Positions 7,151 to 13,694 of a stretch of DNA of 13,694 nt are shown in pieces. The position numbers were made by a program, and so were the translations under genes. The stretch is from Methanobacteriota archaeon (GTDB taxonomy: Archaea; Hydrothermarchaeota; Hydrothermarchaeia; Hydrothermarchaeales; SZUA-236): assembly GCA_003230355.1 (NCBI GenBank), contig QIDD01000021.1:1-13694 (forward strand), in the 5' to 3' direction. The notes under the pieces are model-generated. The model was not told where the DNA came from. It saw nothing but the letters and a program-made list of their open reading frames with translations, and did not search any database. The first letter of the stretch is position 1, and each line of letters begins with the position of its first letter.

Positions 7151-7159
7151 GGCGTTAAT

Positions 7160-8080
7160 ATGCTAACAAAAGACCTTATTATAATCGGCGGCGGACCGGC
7201 AGGGCTCACGGCCGGAATATATGGCAGCAGATCTGAGCTTGATCTGGTTGTTCTTGATTCAGGTGTGGGCGGCGGGCAGATTGCGACTGCAGGGCTTGTG
7301 GAGAATTATCCTGGTTTTCCAGATGGCATCACTGGGATGGAGCTTGCTGAGACCTTGAAAAAGCATGCTGAGAATGCGGGCGTTAAAATTAACATGCTTG
7401 AGCCCGTTACAACAATCACTCGGAGCGGTAAAACATTCATCGTTGTAACAGAAAAGAGAGGGTATCAGGCAAAGGCTGTAATAGTTGCAACCGGACTTGT
7501 TCATAGAAAGCTGGGCGTCCCAGGCGAGTCTGAACTTTCAGGCCGGGGCGTGAGCTACTGCGCAACCTGTGACGGCGCTTTTTTCAAAGGCAAGCGAGTA
7601 GCCGTGATCGGTGGCGGTACCGGAGCGGCTATGGCTGCTTTGAACCTGGCTGATCTTGCAAGCCAGATATTTATTGTAACCAAGCGCAAGGAGCTGAAGG
7701 TTGCTGAAAAAATCATGGAAACACGCATGGAGCGTGCGACGAACATTGAAGTAGTATCTGATTCTGCGGTGAAAAAGATCGCTGGCGAAAACCGAGTTGA
7801 AAATATTGAAATTGAAACCCACGGCAAGGCCCGGAGCCTGGACGTTGACGGAGTCTTTGTTGAAGTCGGGAAAAAAGCGCTCACCTCATTTCTCGAAGGT
7901 CTGCCAGTGGAACTTGTTAAAGGCTACATCCCTGTAGATCGGAATCAGGCAACAGTCCTCCCAGGGCTTTTTGCAGCAGGCGACGTTGTATCTGGCAGTG
8001 TAAAACAGATGGTAGTCGCCGTTGCCCAAGGCACAATTGCCGCGCTTTCAGCCTACGACTATATTAAAAACAATTTCTAA
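7160..8080 (+). CDS. trxB: Thioredoxin reductase-like FAD disulfide oxidoreductase
   Basis: This 306-residue protein has the normal low-molecular-weight TrxR length. The FAD-binding GGGPAGLTAGIYGSR is at 10-24, the redox-active CATC is at C134 and C137 inside GVSYCATCDGAFF, and the second FAD contact AAGDV is at 272-276, followed by KQMVVAVAQG. The pyridine-nucleotide domain has the glycine motif GGGTGA (151-156). The usual HRRxxxR patch that holds the NADPH 2'-phosphate is replaced by KRKELKV (175-181), so the electron donor may differ. No thioredoxin gene is nearby. AAGGCG upstream is a possible ribosome binding site. The gene ends only 7 bases from the stop of the convergent polymerase-like gene. 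Confidence 0.92.
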   Translation: MLTKDLIIIGGGPAGLTAGIYGSRSELDLVVLDSGVGGGQIATAGLVENYPGFPDGITGMELAETLKKHAENAGVKINMLEPVTTITRSGKTFIVVTEKRGYQAKAVIVATGLVHRKLGVPGESELSGRGVSYCATCDGAFFKGKRVAVIGGGTGAAMAALNLADLASQIFIVTKRKELKVAEKIMETRMERATNIEVVSDSAVKKIAGENRVENIEIETHGKARSLDVDGVFVEVGKKALTSFLEGLPVELVKGYIPVDRNQATVLPGLFAAGDVVSGSVKQMVVAVAQGTIAALSAYDYIKNNF

Positions 8081-8087
8081 GCAGCCC

Positions 8088-9347
8088 TTATTTAGACGCA
8101 GATGTTCGAAGGAGCATGTATCCTGCGAGAAACATGACAACTACGTTGAAGTCGACTAGCCCTGTTTCAATACCGACTATCGTGTAGGCAAGAAGCACTG
8201 CGTAGATGCCAATTGCCAATGGTGCGCCTGTTTTTGCCGCCCTATAACCGGTTCCGAGCACATGTCCAAGCAGCAGCATAAAGAGGGCGACGCCGACGAT
8301 TCCAAGGTCCAGAACAATGGTTCCAAGTAGTGTTGATGTAATAGATATTCCTATGATTCCGAAGAGCCGTGCAACGATTGTGCGCGGACCCAGCCTGGGG
8401 CCGGGGATGCCTGGGATAAGTGATGAAAAAGTTGCCAAGAGGGTGTATCCTTTGTTTGCGCCAAATGGCATGAACCGCTGCACAAGATAGTCAAAAACGC
8501 TGAGTGTGAGCCCGATTCGCGCGCCCAAAACCTCTGAAAAAGCGATTGGACTTCCCTGCACCACAGCCCGGTAGTATCCAAGTCCTGCGATTCCAAGCCC
8601 TGCAAAACCCAGTCCGAAGAGGACTTCTACAAAGCCTACAAGCCCTGTGAGATACATTGCGATAAAACCTCCGAGGAATGCAACGATTATCTGTGTTCGA
8701 AAGCCAAGGCTTGAAATCAAAAGAAGGGTTACAAAAAGTGTGAGAAAGGCGTTGACCCGTGCTGATCTAATGTCAAGCAGGCCTTTTTTGTACTGCCCTC
8801 CAAACCATGCAATGATGAATATACCCCCCGGCGGGATGAGCTGGGCAAGCATGGTATAGTGCACTACAAGCCGCAACCGGGCCGAAGGATTGAAGAGGGG
8901 GATTTCACCTGCTGATAGTAGGTCAATTGTTAGAAAGAACAGGCCTGTGTAAAAGAAGAAAACACCGAGTCGGCGAGTGCTCAAGTCCATCCGAATACGC
9001 TGAAAAGAAAAGTTCGAAAGCCGGTATCCAATGTAGAAAAATATCAGCCCCGCGCCAATCGTGAGAAGCGCCAGGTTTGAAATTCGATAGGTGCTCATCG
9101 ATATGAAAAGCGCGTAGACCAGCGGAATAATTACAACAGGCGAGAAAATATTTTTTGCAATCAAACTTTTCTGCCCACTGTTCTTACGGTCAACAAAATC
9201 AAACACAGCAGCGGGGTAAACAAGCTTCAGCCCTGATGAAACACGTCTGAGAATCCCTGAGTCAAAGGTAGCTGACTCTAAAAAAGAATAGACCCCATTC
9301 ACAAGGCCTGCGATTTTACTTTCAGAAAAGGCTTTTAAAATGCTCAT
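8088..9347 (-). CDS. Polytopic membrane protein, likely oligosaccharide repeat-unit polymerase (Wzy-like)
   Basis: This 419-residue protein has roughly nine to eleven transmembrane segments (first near 67-84, last near 399-414). It has an N-terminal soluble stretch of about 60 residues and a larger loop (about 258-330) rich in Gly, Pro and Arg. That loop carries PGIPGPRLGPRT (312-323), and the hydrophobic segment beginning GISITSTLLG (333-342) follows. This loop-plus-helix arrangement resembles archaeal proteins annotated as oligosaccharide repeat-unit polymerases, which join lipid-linked sugar repeats outside the membrane. The family call is from memory of the pattern and is tentative. The ATG overlaps the stop of the preceding gene by ATGA, so translation is probably coupled. 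It is the last gene of the minus-strand envelope operon. No glycosyltransferase genes are in the window, so repeat units would be made by genes elsewhere. Confidence 0.72.
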   Translation of the reverse strand: MSILKAFSESKIAGLVNGVYSFLESATFDSGILRRVSSGLKLVYPAAVFDFVDRKNSGQKSLIAKNIFSPVVIIPLVYALFISMSTYRISNLALLTIGAGLIFFYIGYRLSNFSFQRIRMDLSTRRLGVFFFYTGLFFLTIDLLSAGEIPLFNPSARLRLVVHYTMLAQLIPPGGIFIIAWFGGQYKKGLLDIRSARVNAFLTLFVTLLLISSLGFRTQIIVAFLGGFIAMYLTGLVGFVEVLFGLGFAGLGIAGLGYYRAVVQGSPIAFSEVLGARIGLTLSVFDYLVQRFMPFGANKGYTLLATFSSLIPGIPGPRLGPRTIVARLFGIIGISITSTLLGTIVLDLGIVGVALFMLLLGHVLGTGYRAAKTGAPLAIGIYAVLLAYTIVGIETGLVDFNVVVMFLAGYMLLRTSASK

Positions 9348-9781
9348 AGGAGAAGATCCGAAGCAGTGACAATATGATAATCATTGGAAAACTCCTGCTC
9401 AGGCAGAGAAGTGTAGCCTGCGAAGGCTCGAATCTTACCTGTTGTGACCTTACCTGAGGGAATATAAAGATTGTTTAGTTCGCTCAGCTCAGCCTTAACA
9501 AGATTCATCACAAAACCCTCTGGCTCGGTTCTGGAGAAATAATTGTTTCGCACGAGATAAAGCGAGGCTAACTTGTTGTTGACCACCTGTCTTTCAGAAG
9601 GTGTCATGGAAGCGTCCACAGCGATTTCAATGTCAATATAGAGGTGGTCTGCATTCATCTCAGATTTAACCTCCTCCAAGCGTGTGAGCAGATCAGAAAA
9701 TCCATTGTATGAACCCTCATCCAGGTTAAAGACAATCAGATAGTTGTCCACAGGCTCCATCTTGATGCTTGAAGCAGCCAC
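9344..9781 (-). pseudogene. C-terminal part of a frameshifted single-pass membrane protein
   Basis: This frame (-) is open from 9913 down to the TGA at 9346-9344. It has no convincing start: the first GTG (9781) lies inside a continuous domain, because the frame reads sensibly upstream through RTASGGRLRLKTTDGTIYVVGG and AYLED. It therefore looks like the continuation of the gene that begins at 10104, reached by a one-base shift. The sequence suggests a soluble alpha/beta domain after the membrane anchor (LIVFNLDEGSYNGFSDLL, then HLYIDIEIAVDASMTPSERQ). Its end overlaps the start of the polymerase-like gene by ATGA. I do not recognise the family beyond a loose similarity to small DUF4330-type envelope proteins. 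If the shift is a sequencing error, the intact protein would be about 253 residues. Confidence 0.7.
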
Positions 9782-10104
9782 GTCTTCGAGATAGGCGCGC
9801 TCCCCGCCGACAACATATATCGTTCCATCAGTTGTTTTAAGCCTGAGCCTGCCGCCTGAAGCAGTCCTGACTCTTTGAAGGGTGTGTTGTCCCAGAGATA
9901 GGTTCCATTGATCTCAGCCTTCACAAAAAAGCCCCTGGAATCAAGCCTCTGAAAATCCTGGATCGCCGAGTACATCTGATTCCCCCCATATATCGATTCA
10001 TCAGGCTTTGAAACATAAGATAGAACTGCAAAAACAACTATAATTAAAACGAGTAGGTCAACAATATTTATTCCAAGCACCCTGCCGCGCATACGATCAA
10101 ACAT
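9736..10104 (-). pseudogene. N-terminal part of a frameshifted single-pass membrane protein
   Basis: I place the start at the ATG at 10104, because GGGTGA ends 5 bases upstream (spacer AGGAT) and overlaps the stop of the propeller gene. A GTG at 10113 lies within that ribosome binding site and is less likely. The product begins with MFDRMRGR and a transmembrane helix (IVDLLVLIIVVFAVLSYV), followed by an extracytoplasmic domain (FFVKAEINGTYLWDNTPF). After roughly 9840-9897 this frame becomes implausible and ends at 9736, while the overlapping minus frame picks up a coherent domain. One missing base would join the two halves into a product of about 253 residues. Broken gene, assembly error and programmed slippage (CTTAAAAC at 9841-9834) are all possible; I favour an assembly error or recent mutation. 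Confidence 0.7.
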
Positions 10105-10109
10105 ATCCT

Positions 10110-11192
10110 TCACCCAAATGCATAAAGCCTATTGTCCCTGGAGCCGATATAAAGCCTGCCATCAGACACCGCAGGCGATGAGCCAACCTCGTCTTCAACC
10201 TGAAAACTCCAGATGCTGCTTCCATTTTTCTTATCTAAGGCATAAACTTTTCCATTGTTTGACCCGATTAAAAGGGCGTTATCGATTATAAGGGGCGATG
10301 AGAAAATCTTGTCACCAGTGTTAAAAGTCCATAGCAGGCTGCCGCCGCTAACAGCATAAACAGATCCGTCGGCCGATCCGAAGTAGACTACGCCGTCTTC
10401 AACTGCTGGCGATGAATAGACTGCGCCGTCAGTCTGGTATTTCCACAAAAGCAGGCCCTCTGAAACCGCATATAGACCCCCGTCATAGGAGCCGAAATAG
10501 ACAACACCGTCTACAACTGCAGGCGATGAATAGACCAGGCCTTCTGTTGGAAATCGCCACTTAAGGCTCCCATTAGCCGAATCAATTGCATAGAGGTTTT
10601 TGTCCCAGGAGCCGATATAGATTGTGCCTTCATATAATGCGGGTGATGATGTGATAGATGCCTCGGTCTCATAGCTCCAGAGGATCTTTGAATCACGGAC
10701 TGCATAGATATTTTGCCCTCCACCGATAAAGACAGTGCCATCTGAAACAAGAGGCGAACTCCCGGTAACCGCGCCCACTTCAACCTTCCAAAGAAGGTCT
10801 CCAGACTCAGAATCCACAGCATAAAGATTTGCATCCCACGACCCTACATAGACAATGCCGTCTGAAACTGCGGGTGAAGATGAGATAAAAAGGTCTGTTC
10901 CAAACCTCCAGAGCCTCTTGCCACCGGCGTCAAGGGCGTAAACTCCACCGTCGTTTGAACCGAAATAGACTCGGCCGTTCTGCACTGCCGGACTGGAGTA
11001 GACAAGACCGTCAGTCTCATAGCTCCAGAGCATATCAAGTGGAAAAACGAGTGTGCCAGGCGAGCGTCGATTCGACTGGTCAGGCAGAAACATCACCGTC
11101 CCCTCGCCGGCGTCAGGCCCCAAACAACCAGCTAAAACTGAGACCAATACTAAAATGAAAAATAAACTTGTCAGAGAAAACTGCGGCTTCAT
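10110..11192 (-). CDS. PQQ-type eight-bladed beta-propeller lipoprotein
   Basis: This 360-residue protein has a lipoprotein-type signal: a hydrophobic run then LAGC (20-23), predicting lipid attachment at Cys23. The rest is eight tandem repeats of about 38-40 residues with consensus YSSPAVxDGxVYxGSxDGxLYAVDxxxGxLLWxFxT. The eighth repeat stops at LYAFG, and its missing LWSYETDG strand is supplied by the N-terminus near residue 55, a classic Velcro closure, so a complete eight-bladed ring is expected. It resembles BamB and other PQQ-repeat proteins. There is no sign of a catalytic domain, so PQQ binding is not implied and a scaffold role is likelier. I chose the ATG at 11192, just after the upstream stop (11194-11196), with AGGTGA immediately before it. 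An in-frame ATG at 11213 overlapping that gene is an alternative. Confidence 0.9.
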   Translation of the reverse strand: MKPQFSLTSLFFILVLVSVLAGCLGPDAGEGTVMFLPDQSNRRSPGTLVFPLDMLWSYETDGLVYSSPAVQNGRVYFGSNDGGVYALDAGGKRLWRFGTDLFISSSPAVSDGIVYVGSWDANLYAVDSESGDLLWKVEVGAVTGSSPLVSDGTVFIGGGQNIYAVRDSKILWSYETEASITSSPALYEGTIYIGSWDKNLYAIDSANGSLKWRFPTEGLVYSSPAVVDGVVYFGSYDGGLYAVSEGLLLWKYQTDGAVYSSPAVEDGVVYFGSADGSVYAVSGGSLLWTFNTGDKIFSSPLIIDNALLIGSNNGKVYALDKKNGSSIWSFQVEDEVGSSPAVSDGRLYIGSRDNRLYAFG

Positions 11193-11193
11193 T

Positions 11194-13077
11194 TCACCTG
11201 AGATAATCCTCATCTCTCTCCATAACATAGGTGTAGATAATCTTTCCCACGCCTGCAATGATGACAATGATTGCCGCCCACTTTAGATAGGGGCCCATTG
11301 AATCGGTTAGACTCCCCTTCTCGACTACAACGATGTCAACTGAGCGTTCATTGTCAGAGGGGGTGTTTTCAATCACCACATCTCCCTGCACTAGAATCTT
11401 TGCCATGAGCTTGTGGCTGCCGGGTTCGAGCCTGTTTGCTCTGATGAGAAACTCCCGCTCCTTCACCTCATAGGCGCCGATGTCAGATGTCTTTGACTCA
11501 AGGATTTCATCATCGCTGTAGAGTGCGATGGTCGCCTCCACCGGCGTGTCCCCTGAGTTCGATGCCAGAACATAGACCGTAACCTCAGATCCGCGCTCAA
11601 GTGTGCTGGAACCGGTGGAGATGGTGAGGCTGTTGATTGAGAGATCAACGGAACGAACAGGCGGTTCGGTCACAGGAGGGCTTGTAACAGGCGGCGGCAG
11701 AGTAGTAGTAGTCGTGGTAGTTGTTGAAGTGGATGTGGTTGATGTGGTGGAAAGAGTGGTCTGGCCTTCAAAAGTCGTAGTTGTTGAAAGCGTTGATGAA
11801 GTGGTGGTAGTTGTTGTAGTTTCGCCTGCTGGCACGGTAACGTCTACAAAAATCGTCTTAGAGCCCTTGAGCCCGCCTGAATCGGTTGCAACTGCTGTGA
11901 GATTATGAAGGATTCGTGAGGCGTCTGCGAGATTCCAGGCATACATCCACTCATCAACAGGTGTCTTTATAGGTGTTACAGCAGTTCCGTCAATGAAAAG
12001 CTCAACTGTGGAATCCGCATCATCAACTGTGATTATGACAGTTACATTCTTATCACCAACAATTGAGGAGCCGTTACCAGGTGTGGCAAAGGAAACCACC
12101 GGCGGCGAGGTGTCGGCGCTGCTCACATCCAGGATGAAAAGACTGGGATAAATCGGGACATCCTGTTCCAACCCTGTTACCGGCCAAGCTACTGAGTTAT
12201 CGGCGAATGTGAATTTTATCTCGTCATCACCATCTAAATAATCAGAAACATCAAACTCCAGGATGTCAAGACGGCTTGAGTTCTCAGTTCCAAGCAGATA
12301 ATTCGAGGTCTGCGGGTCAAGGAGGTTGTCGTTTAAATAGAGCGCGTCATCCTCTTCAAAGCCGTTTCCATCATCGTCTTCAATACCTACAACAGTGTAG
12401 AGTGTCCCTATGCTTCCAGCGGGATAGGTCGCCCCCCCAAGGTATTCAGCATAATAATAGTCATCAGTGACCAGATCTATCTCCAGGTATTCAACACCGT
12501 CATACATCCAGATCTCGTGCTGCTCTGAATCCTGATAAAAAGTCACAAGCACCACCCCGAATATATAATATTGTTCGCTCGTGGGGTCAAAGTCATCGGC
12601 ACGTATGTAAAGCTCGTTTTCCCCATCCGCAACATAATCTGTAACCTCAAATCTGATTGTTTGTCGATTGCCTGTTCCGGTTTTTCCGTCGCCCCTTGGA
12701 TTCGGGCCTTGAGAACTCGAATGTTCTCCAATAGCAAGAATTTCACTGTTGAATCGAACTGTCCAGGGCTCACACCCCACAGCCAAACAGTCATAGGCTG
12801 CAGTGAAAATATAGATATAGGACTTTTCAACATTTTCCGGCTTTGTTACATCGAACTTGAAGGTTTTGCTTTCACCATTCACCCCCGGCCTCATATCCAC
12901 CTTATCTATGGAGCTATCAGTTACTAATTCAGGATAAACTCCATCCACCTGCACCGCCCAGTTCACCTTATTAGCAGCATAGAGTGACTCAAGGCTATTA
13001 TCAGCCTTATTACTAGCCGAAACCTGACCAGAGAGCAGTAAAATAATTAGAATTGTGAACACTAGCAGTTTCTTCAT
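11194..13077 (-). CDS. Anchored surface protein: DUF3344-like domain, Ig-like, Thr stalk, CARDB-like, TM
   Basis: This 627-residue protein begins with a signal peptide (KKLLVFTILIILLLSG, cleavage near residue 21). Residues about 38-320 form a large beta-rich domain with two nearby cysteines (C97, C102), an acidic DDDGNGFEEDD loop (234-244) and repeated FDVTKP/FEVTDYV/FDVSDYL strands. This resembles the archaeal DUF3344 domain, from memory. An Ig-like module follows (about 323-415, opening with SPPVVSFATPGNGS). A Thr/Ser stalk (420-458) and a Pro-rich PPPVTSPPVTEPP hinge lead to a CARDB-like domain (about 475-585), then a transmembrane helix (about 597-615) and the tail MERDEDYLR. The product is extracellular and held at the C-terminus. 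It is the first gene of the envelope operon, with a strong TATA box and GGTG four bases before the ATG. The target is unknown. Confidence 0.9.
   Translation of the reverse strand: MKKLLVFTILIILLLSGQVSASNKADNSLESLYAANKVNWAVQVDGVYPELVTDSSIDKVDMRPGVNGESKTFKFDVTKPENVEKSYIYIFTAAYDCLAVGCEPWTVRFNSEILAIGEHSSSQGPNPRGDGKTGTGNRQTIRFEVTDYVADGENELYIRADDFDPTSEQYYIFGVVLVTFYQDSEQHEIWMYDGVEYLEIDLVTDDYYYAEYLGGATYPAGSIGTLYTVVGIEDDDGNGFEEDDALYLNDNLLDPQTSNYLLGTENSSRLDILEFDVSDYLDGDDEIKFTFADNSVAWPVTGLEQDVPIYPSLFILDVSSADTSPPVVSFATPGNGSSIVGDKNVTVIITVDDADSTVELFIDGTAVTPIKTPVDEWMYAWNLADASRILHNLTAVATDSGGLKGSKTIFVDVTVPAGETTTTTTTSSTLSTTTTFEGQTTLSTTSTTSTSTTTTTTTTLPPPVTSPPVTEPPVRSVDLSINSLTISTGSSTLERGSEVTVYVLASNSGDTPVEATIALYSDDEILESKTSDIGAYEVKEREFLIRANRLEPGSHKLMAKILVQGDVVIENTPSDNERSVDIVVVEKGSLTDSMGPYLKWAAIIVIIAGVGKIIYTYVMERDEDYLR
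11704..11820 (-). repeat. Thr-codon repeat encoding the stalk of the DUF3344-like protein
   Basis: This is a low-complexity ACN-rich tract encoding residues 420-458, mostly Thr with Ser and a short FEGQ interruption (435-438). It is more than twice the length of the related tract in the PKD protein near 3909-3959. It probably forms a rigid, O-glycosylated stalk. The repetitive DNA also creates a long Val-rich reading frame on the plus strand, which is a shadow. Confidence 0.8.
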
Positions 13078-13108
13078 TATGCACCGAGAAAAATCATGTT
13101 TCAGGCGG

Positions 13109-13116
13109 TATATAAA
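13109..13116 (-). promoter_or_regulatory. TATA box of the minus-strand envelope operon
   Basis: On the minus strand this reads TTTATATA, preceded by TAAAGG as a possible BRE. It lies about 35 bases upstream of the ATG at 13077, placing transcription start near 13087-13089. GGTG at 13085-13082, four bases before the ATG, is the ribosome binding site. It is the only good promoter found for the four-gene envelope operon. It sits just past the terminator of the upstream S-layer-like gene, so the operon appears to be controlled separately from that gene. Confidence 0.68.
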
Positions 13117-13140
13117 CCTTTACTAAAATAGAAATGAAAA

Positions 13141-13197
13141 GTAAAAAAAAAGAAAAGAAAAAAAGAAAAAGGTAGAAGGCGTTTGATGCCGCCTTCT
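13141..13197 (-). terminator. Hairpin plus T-tract terminator of the S-layer-like gene
   Basis: Reading the minus strand after the stop at 13211, there is a perfect 8-base-pair stem (AGAAGGCG, arms 13190-13197 and 13174-13181) with an 8-base loop. It is followed by about 30 bases that are almost all T (plus-strand A-rich 13141-13170). Bacterial-style stem plus T-tract is more elaborate than archaea need, where T runs alone suffice. It fits a very highly transcribed S-layer gene that must be insulated from the operon promoter only about 25 bases downstream. Confidence 0.75.
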
Positions 13198-13210
13198 TTG
13201 TTTGCGTCTT

Positions 13211-13694
13211 CTAGACCATCGCCGCTGCTGAATCAGCTGCAGCCTGGGTTCCCGTCCTTTCCGAGCCAGCACCGATTATCAGATACTTGCCGCTTGCAAA
13301 GGCGTCGGGAATAACCTCGATCGTACCAACTCCAGGAGCGAGACTTGCCCATGGGGCAGTGGAAAGACCGGAAGTCACCGCATCGGCTGAGAGCGCGTTA
13401 GCCATGTCTCCGCCGAAAGCAAATAGGTTGTAGCCAGACTTATCCGAAGATGTAACGGCTGTATCGTCGATTACATCAAGGTTTAGAGCTTCACATGTAC
13501 CGCCGACTGCAGACACTGTGACATCCATTGTCAGGAAGTCGTCCCAGGGCGTCTTATTCGCCTTAAGCTTGGTGCCGCTCACTGAAGTCTTGGTCTTCTT
13601 AGTTTCGATGTCGAAGTATTTATCCTTGTTGTACTTAACCCATGCATTGGTGTTCTCCACCTGCGCAGAACTGTCCTTGGCAAGCGTCATCTCA
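13211..13694 (-). CDS. S-layer-like protein, C-terminal end (partial)
   Basis: The last 160 or so codons are present; the frame stays open through the right edge, so the ATG near 13690 is internal and not a real start. The sequence is rich in Ala, Thr, Ser, Asp and Gly. It ends with LNLDVIDDTAVTS, YNLFAFGGDMANAL, TIEVIPDAFASGKYLIIGAG and TGTQAAADSAAAMV. This order resembles the C-terminal domain of S-layer proteins in methanococci and related euryarchaea, where a GGPxAN-like element is followed by a hydrophobic strand, a Gly/Ala turn and TxxAA. That comparison is from memory. There is no transmembrane helix or sorting motif at the end, so the protein would be held by lattice or partner contacts. 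A strong terminator follows, as expected for an abundant product. Confidence 0.7.
   Translation of the reverse strand, partial: EMTLAKDSSAQVENTNAWVKYNKDKYFDIETKKTKTSVSGTKLKANKTPWDDFLTMDVTVSAVGGTCEALNLDVIDDTAVTSSDKSGYNLFAFGGDMANALSADAVTSGLSTAPWASLAPGVGTIEVIPDAFASGKYLIIGAGSERTGTQAAADSAAAMV

Noticed and set aside
10105..10113. GTG start at 10113 for the single-pass membrane protein
   Set aside because: The GTG lies within GGGTGA, the ribosome binding site for the ATG at 10104.
11193..11267. Longer N-terminus for the propeller lipoprotein starting at 11267
   Set aside because: It would put about 25 extra residues in front of a standard lipoprotein signal and overlap the upstream gene by 74 bases. 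The ATG at 11192 puts the signal at the N-terminus.
11603..11908. Plus-strand Val-rich open frame
   Set aside because: It is the complement of the Thr-codon stalk repeat (GTN opposite ACN) and has no promoter; the Val runs are a by-product.
13688..13690. ATG near the right edge as the start of the S-layer-like gene
   Set aside because: The frame remains open to the window edge, no signal peptide follows the ATG, and S-layer proteins are far longer.

Overview
The window reads as euryarchaeal-type chromosomal DNA. The evidence is a CetZ tubulin-family gene, archaeal TATA-box promoters placed so that transcripts have very short or no leaders, GGTG-type Shine-Dalgarno sequences, an S-layer-type protein C-terminus, and large secreted proteins with Thr-rich stalks and C-terminal membrane anchors. 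Base composition is moderate, and the proteins are not acidic enough to suggest a haloarchaeon. I cannot name the lineage. Coding density is high, and no gene-free stretch exceeds 300 bases. I found no tRNA, rRNA, CRISPR array, insertion sequence or phage gene.

Layout, left to right. (1) Positions 1-2907, plus strand: the end of ilvB, then ilvN and ilvC (acetolactate synthase large and small subunits and ketol-acid reductoisomerase, for branched-chain amino acids), followed 7 bases later by a full-length cetZ. (2) 2985-5168, minus strand: a secreted, membrane-anchored protein with calcium-type FG-GAP-like repeats, a poly-Thr stalk and three PKD/Ig-like domains. (3) 5342-8080, plus strand: a two-helix small membrane protein and then argC - CBS-domain protein - trxB, the last three tightly spaced. 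(4) 13077-8088, minus strand: a four-gene cell-envelope operon. It encodes a large anchored surface protein (DUF3344-like, Ig-like, Thr stalk, CARDB-like, TM), an eight-bladed PQQ-type beta-propeller lipoprotein, a single-pass membrane protein whose reading frame is broken by a one-base shift, and a polytopic protein resembling oligosaccharide repeat-unit polymerases. (5) 13694-13211, minus strand: the C-terminal end of an S-layer-like protein, followed by a clear hairpin plus T-tract terminator.

The plus-strand genes are mostly housekeeping biosynthesis and redox functions. The minus-strand genes are almost all cell-envelope functions. The strongest candidate for an undescribed system is the minus-strand cluster: an anchored glycoprotein-like protein, a propeller lipoprotein, a single-pass membrane protein and a polysaccharide polymerase, overlapping or nearly touching, behind one strong promoter and beside the S-layer gene. 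I infer that it builds, exports or anchors a surface glycan; this is not proven by the sequence. The cetZ gene joined to an ilv operon is the second most interesting context.
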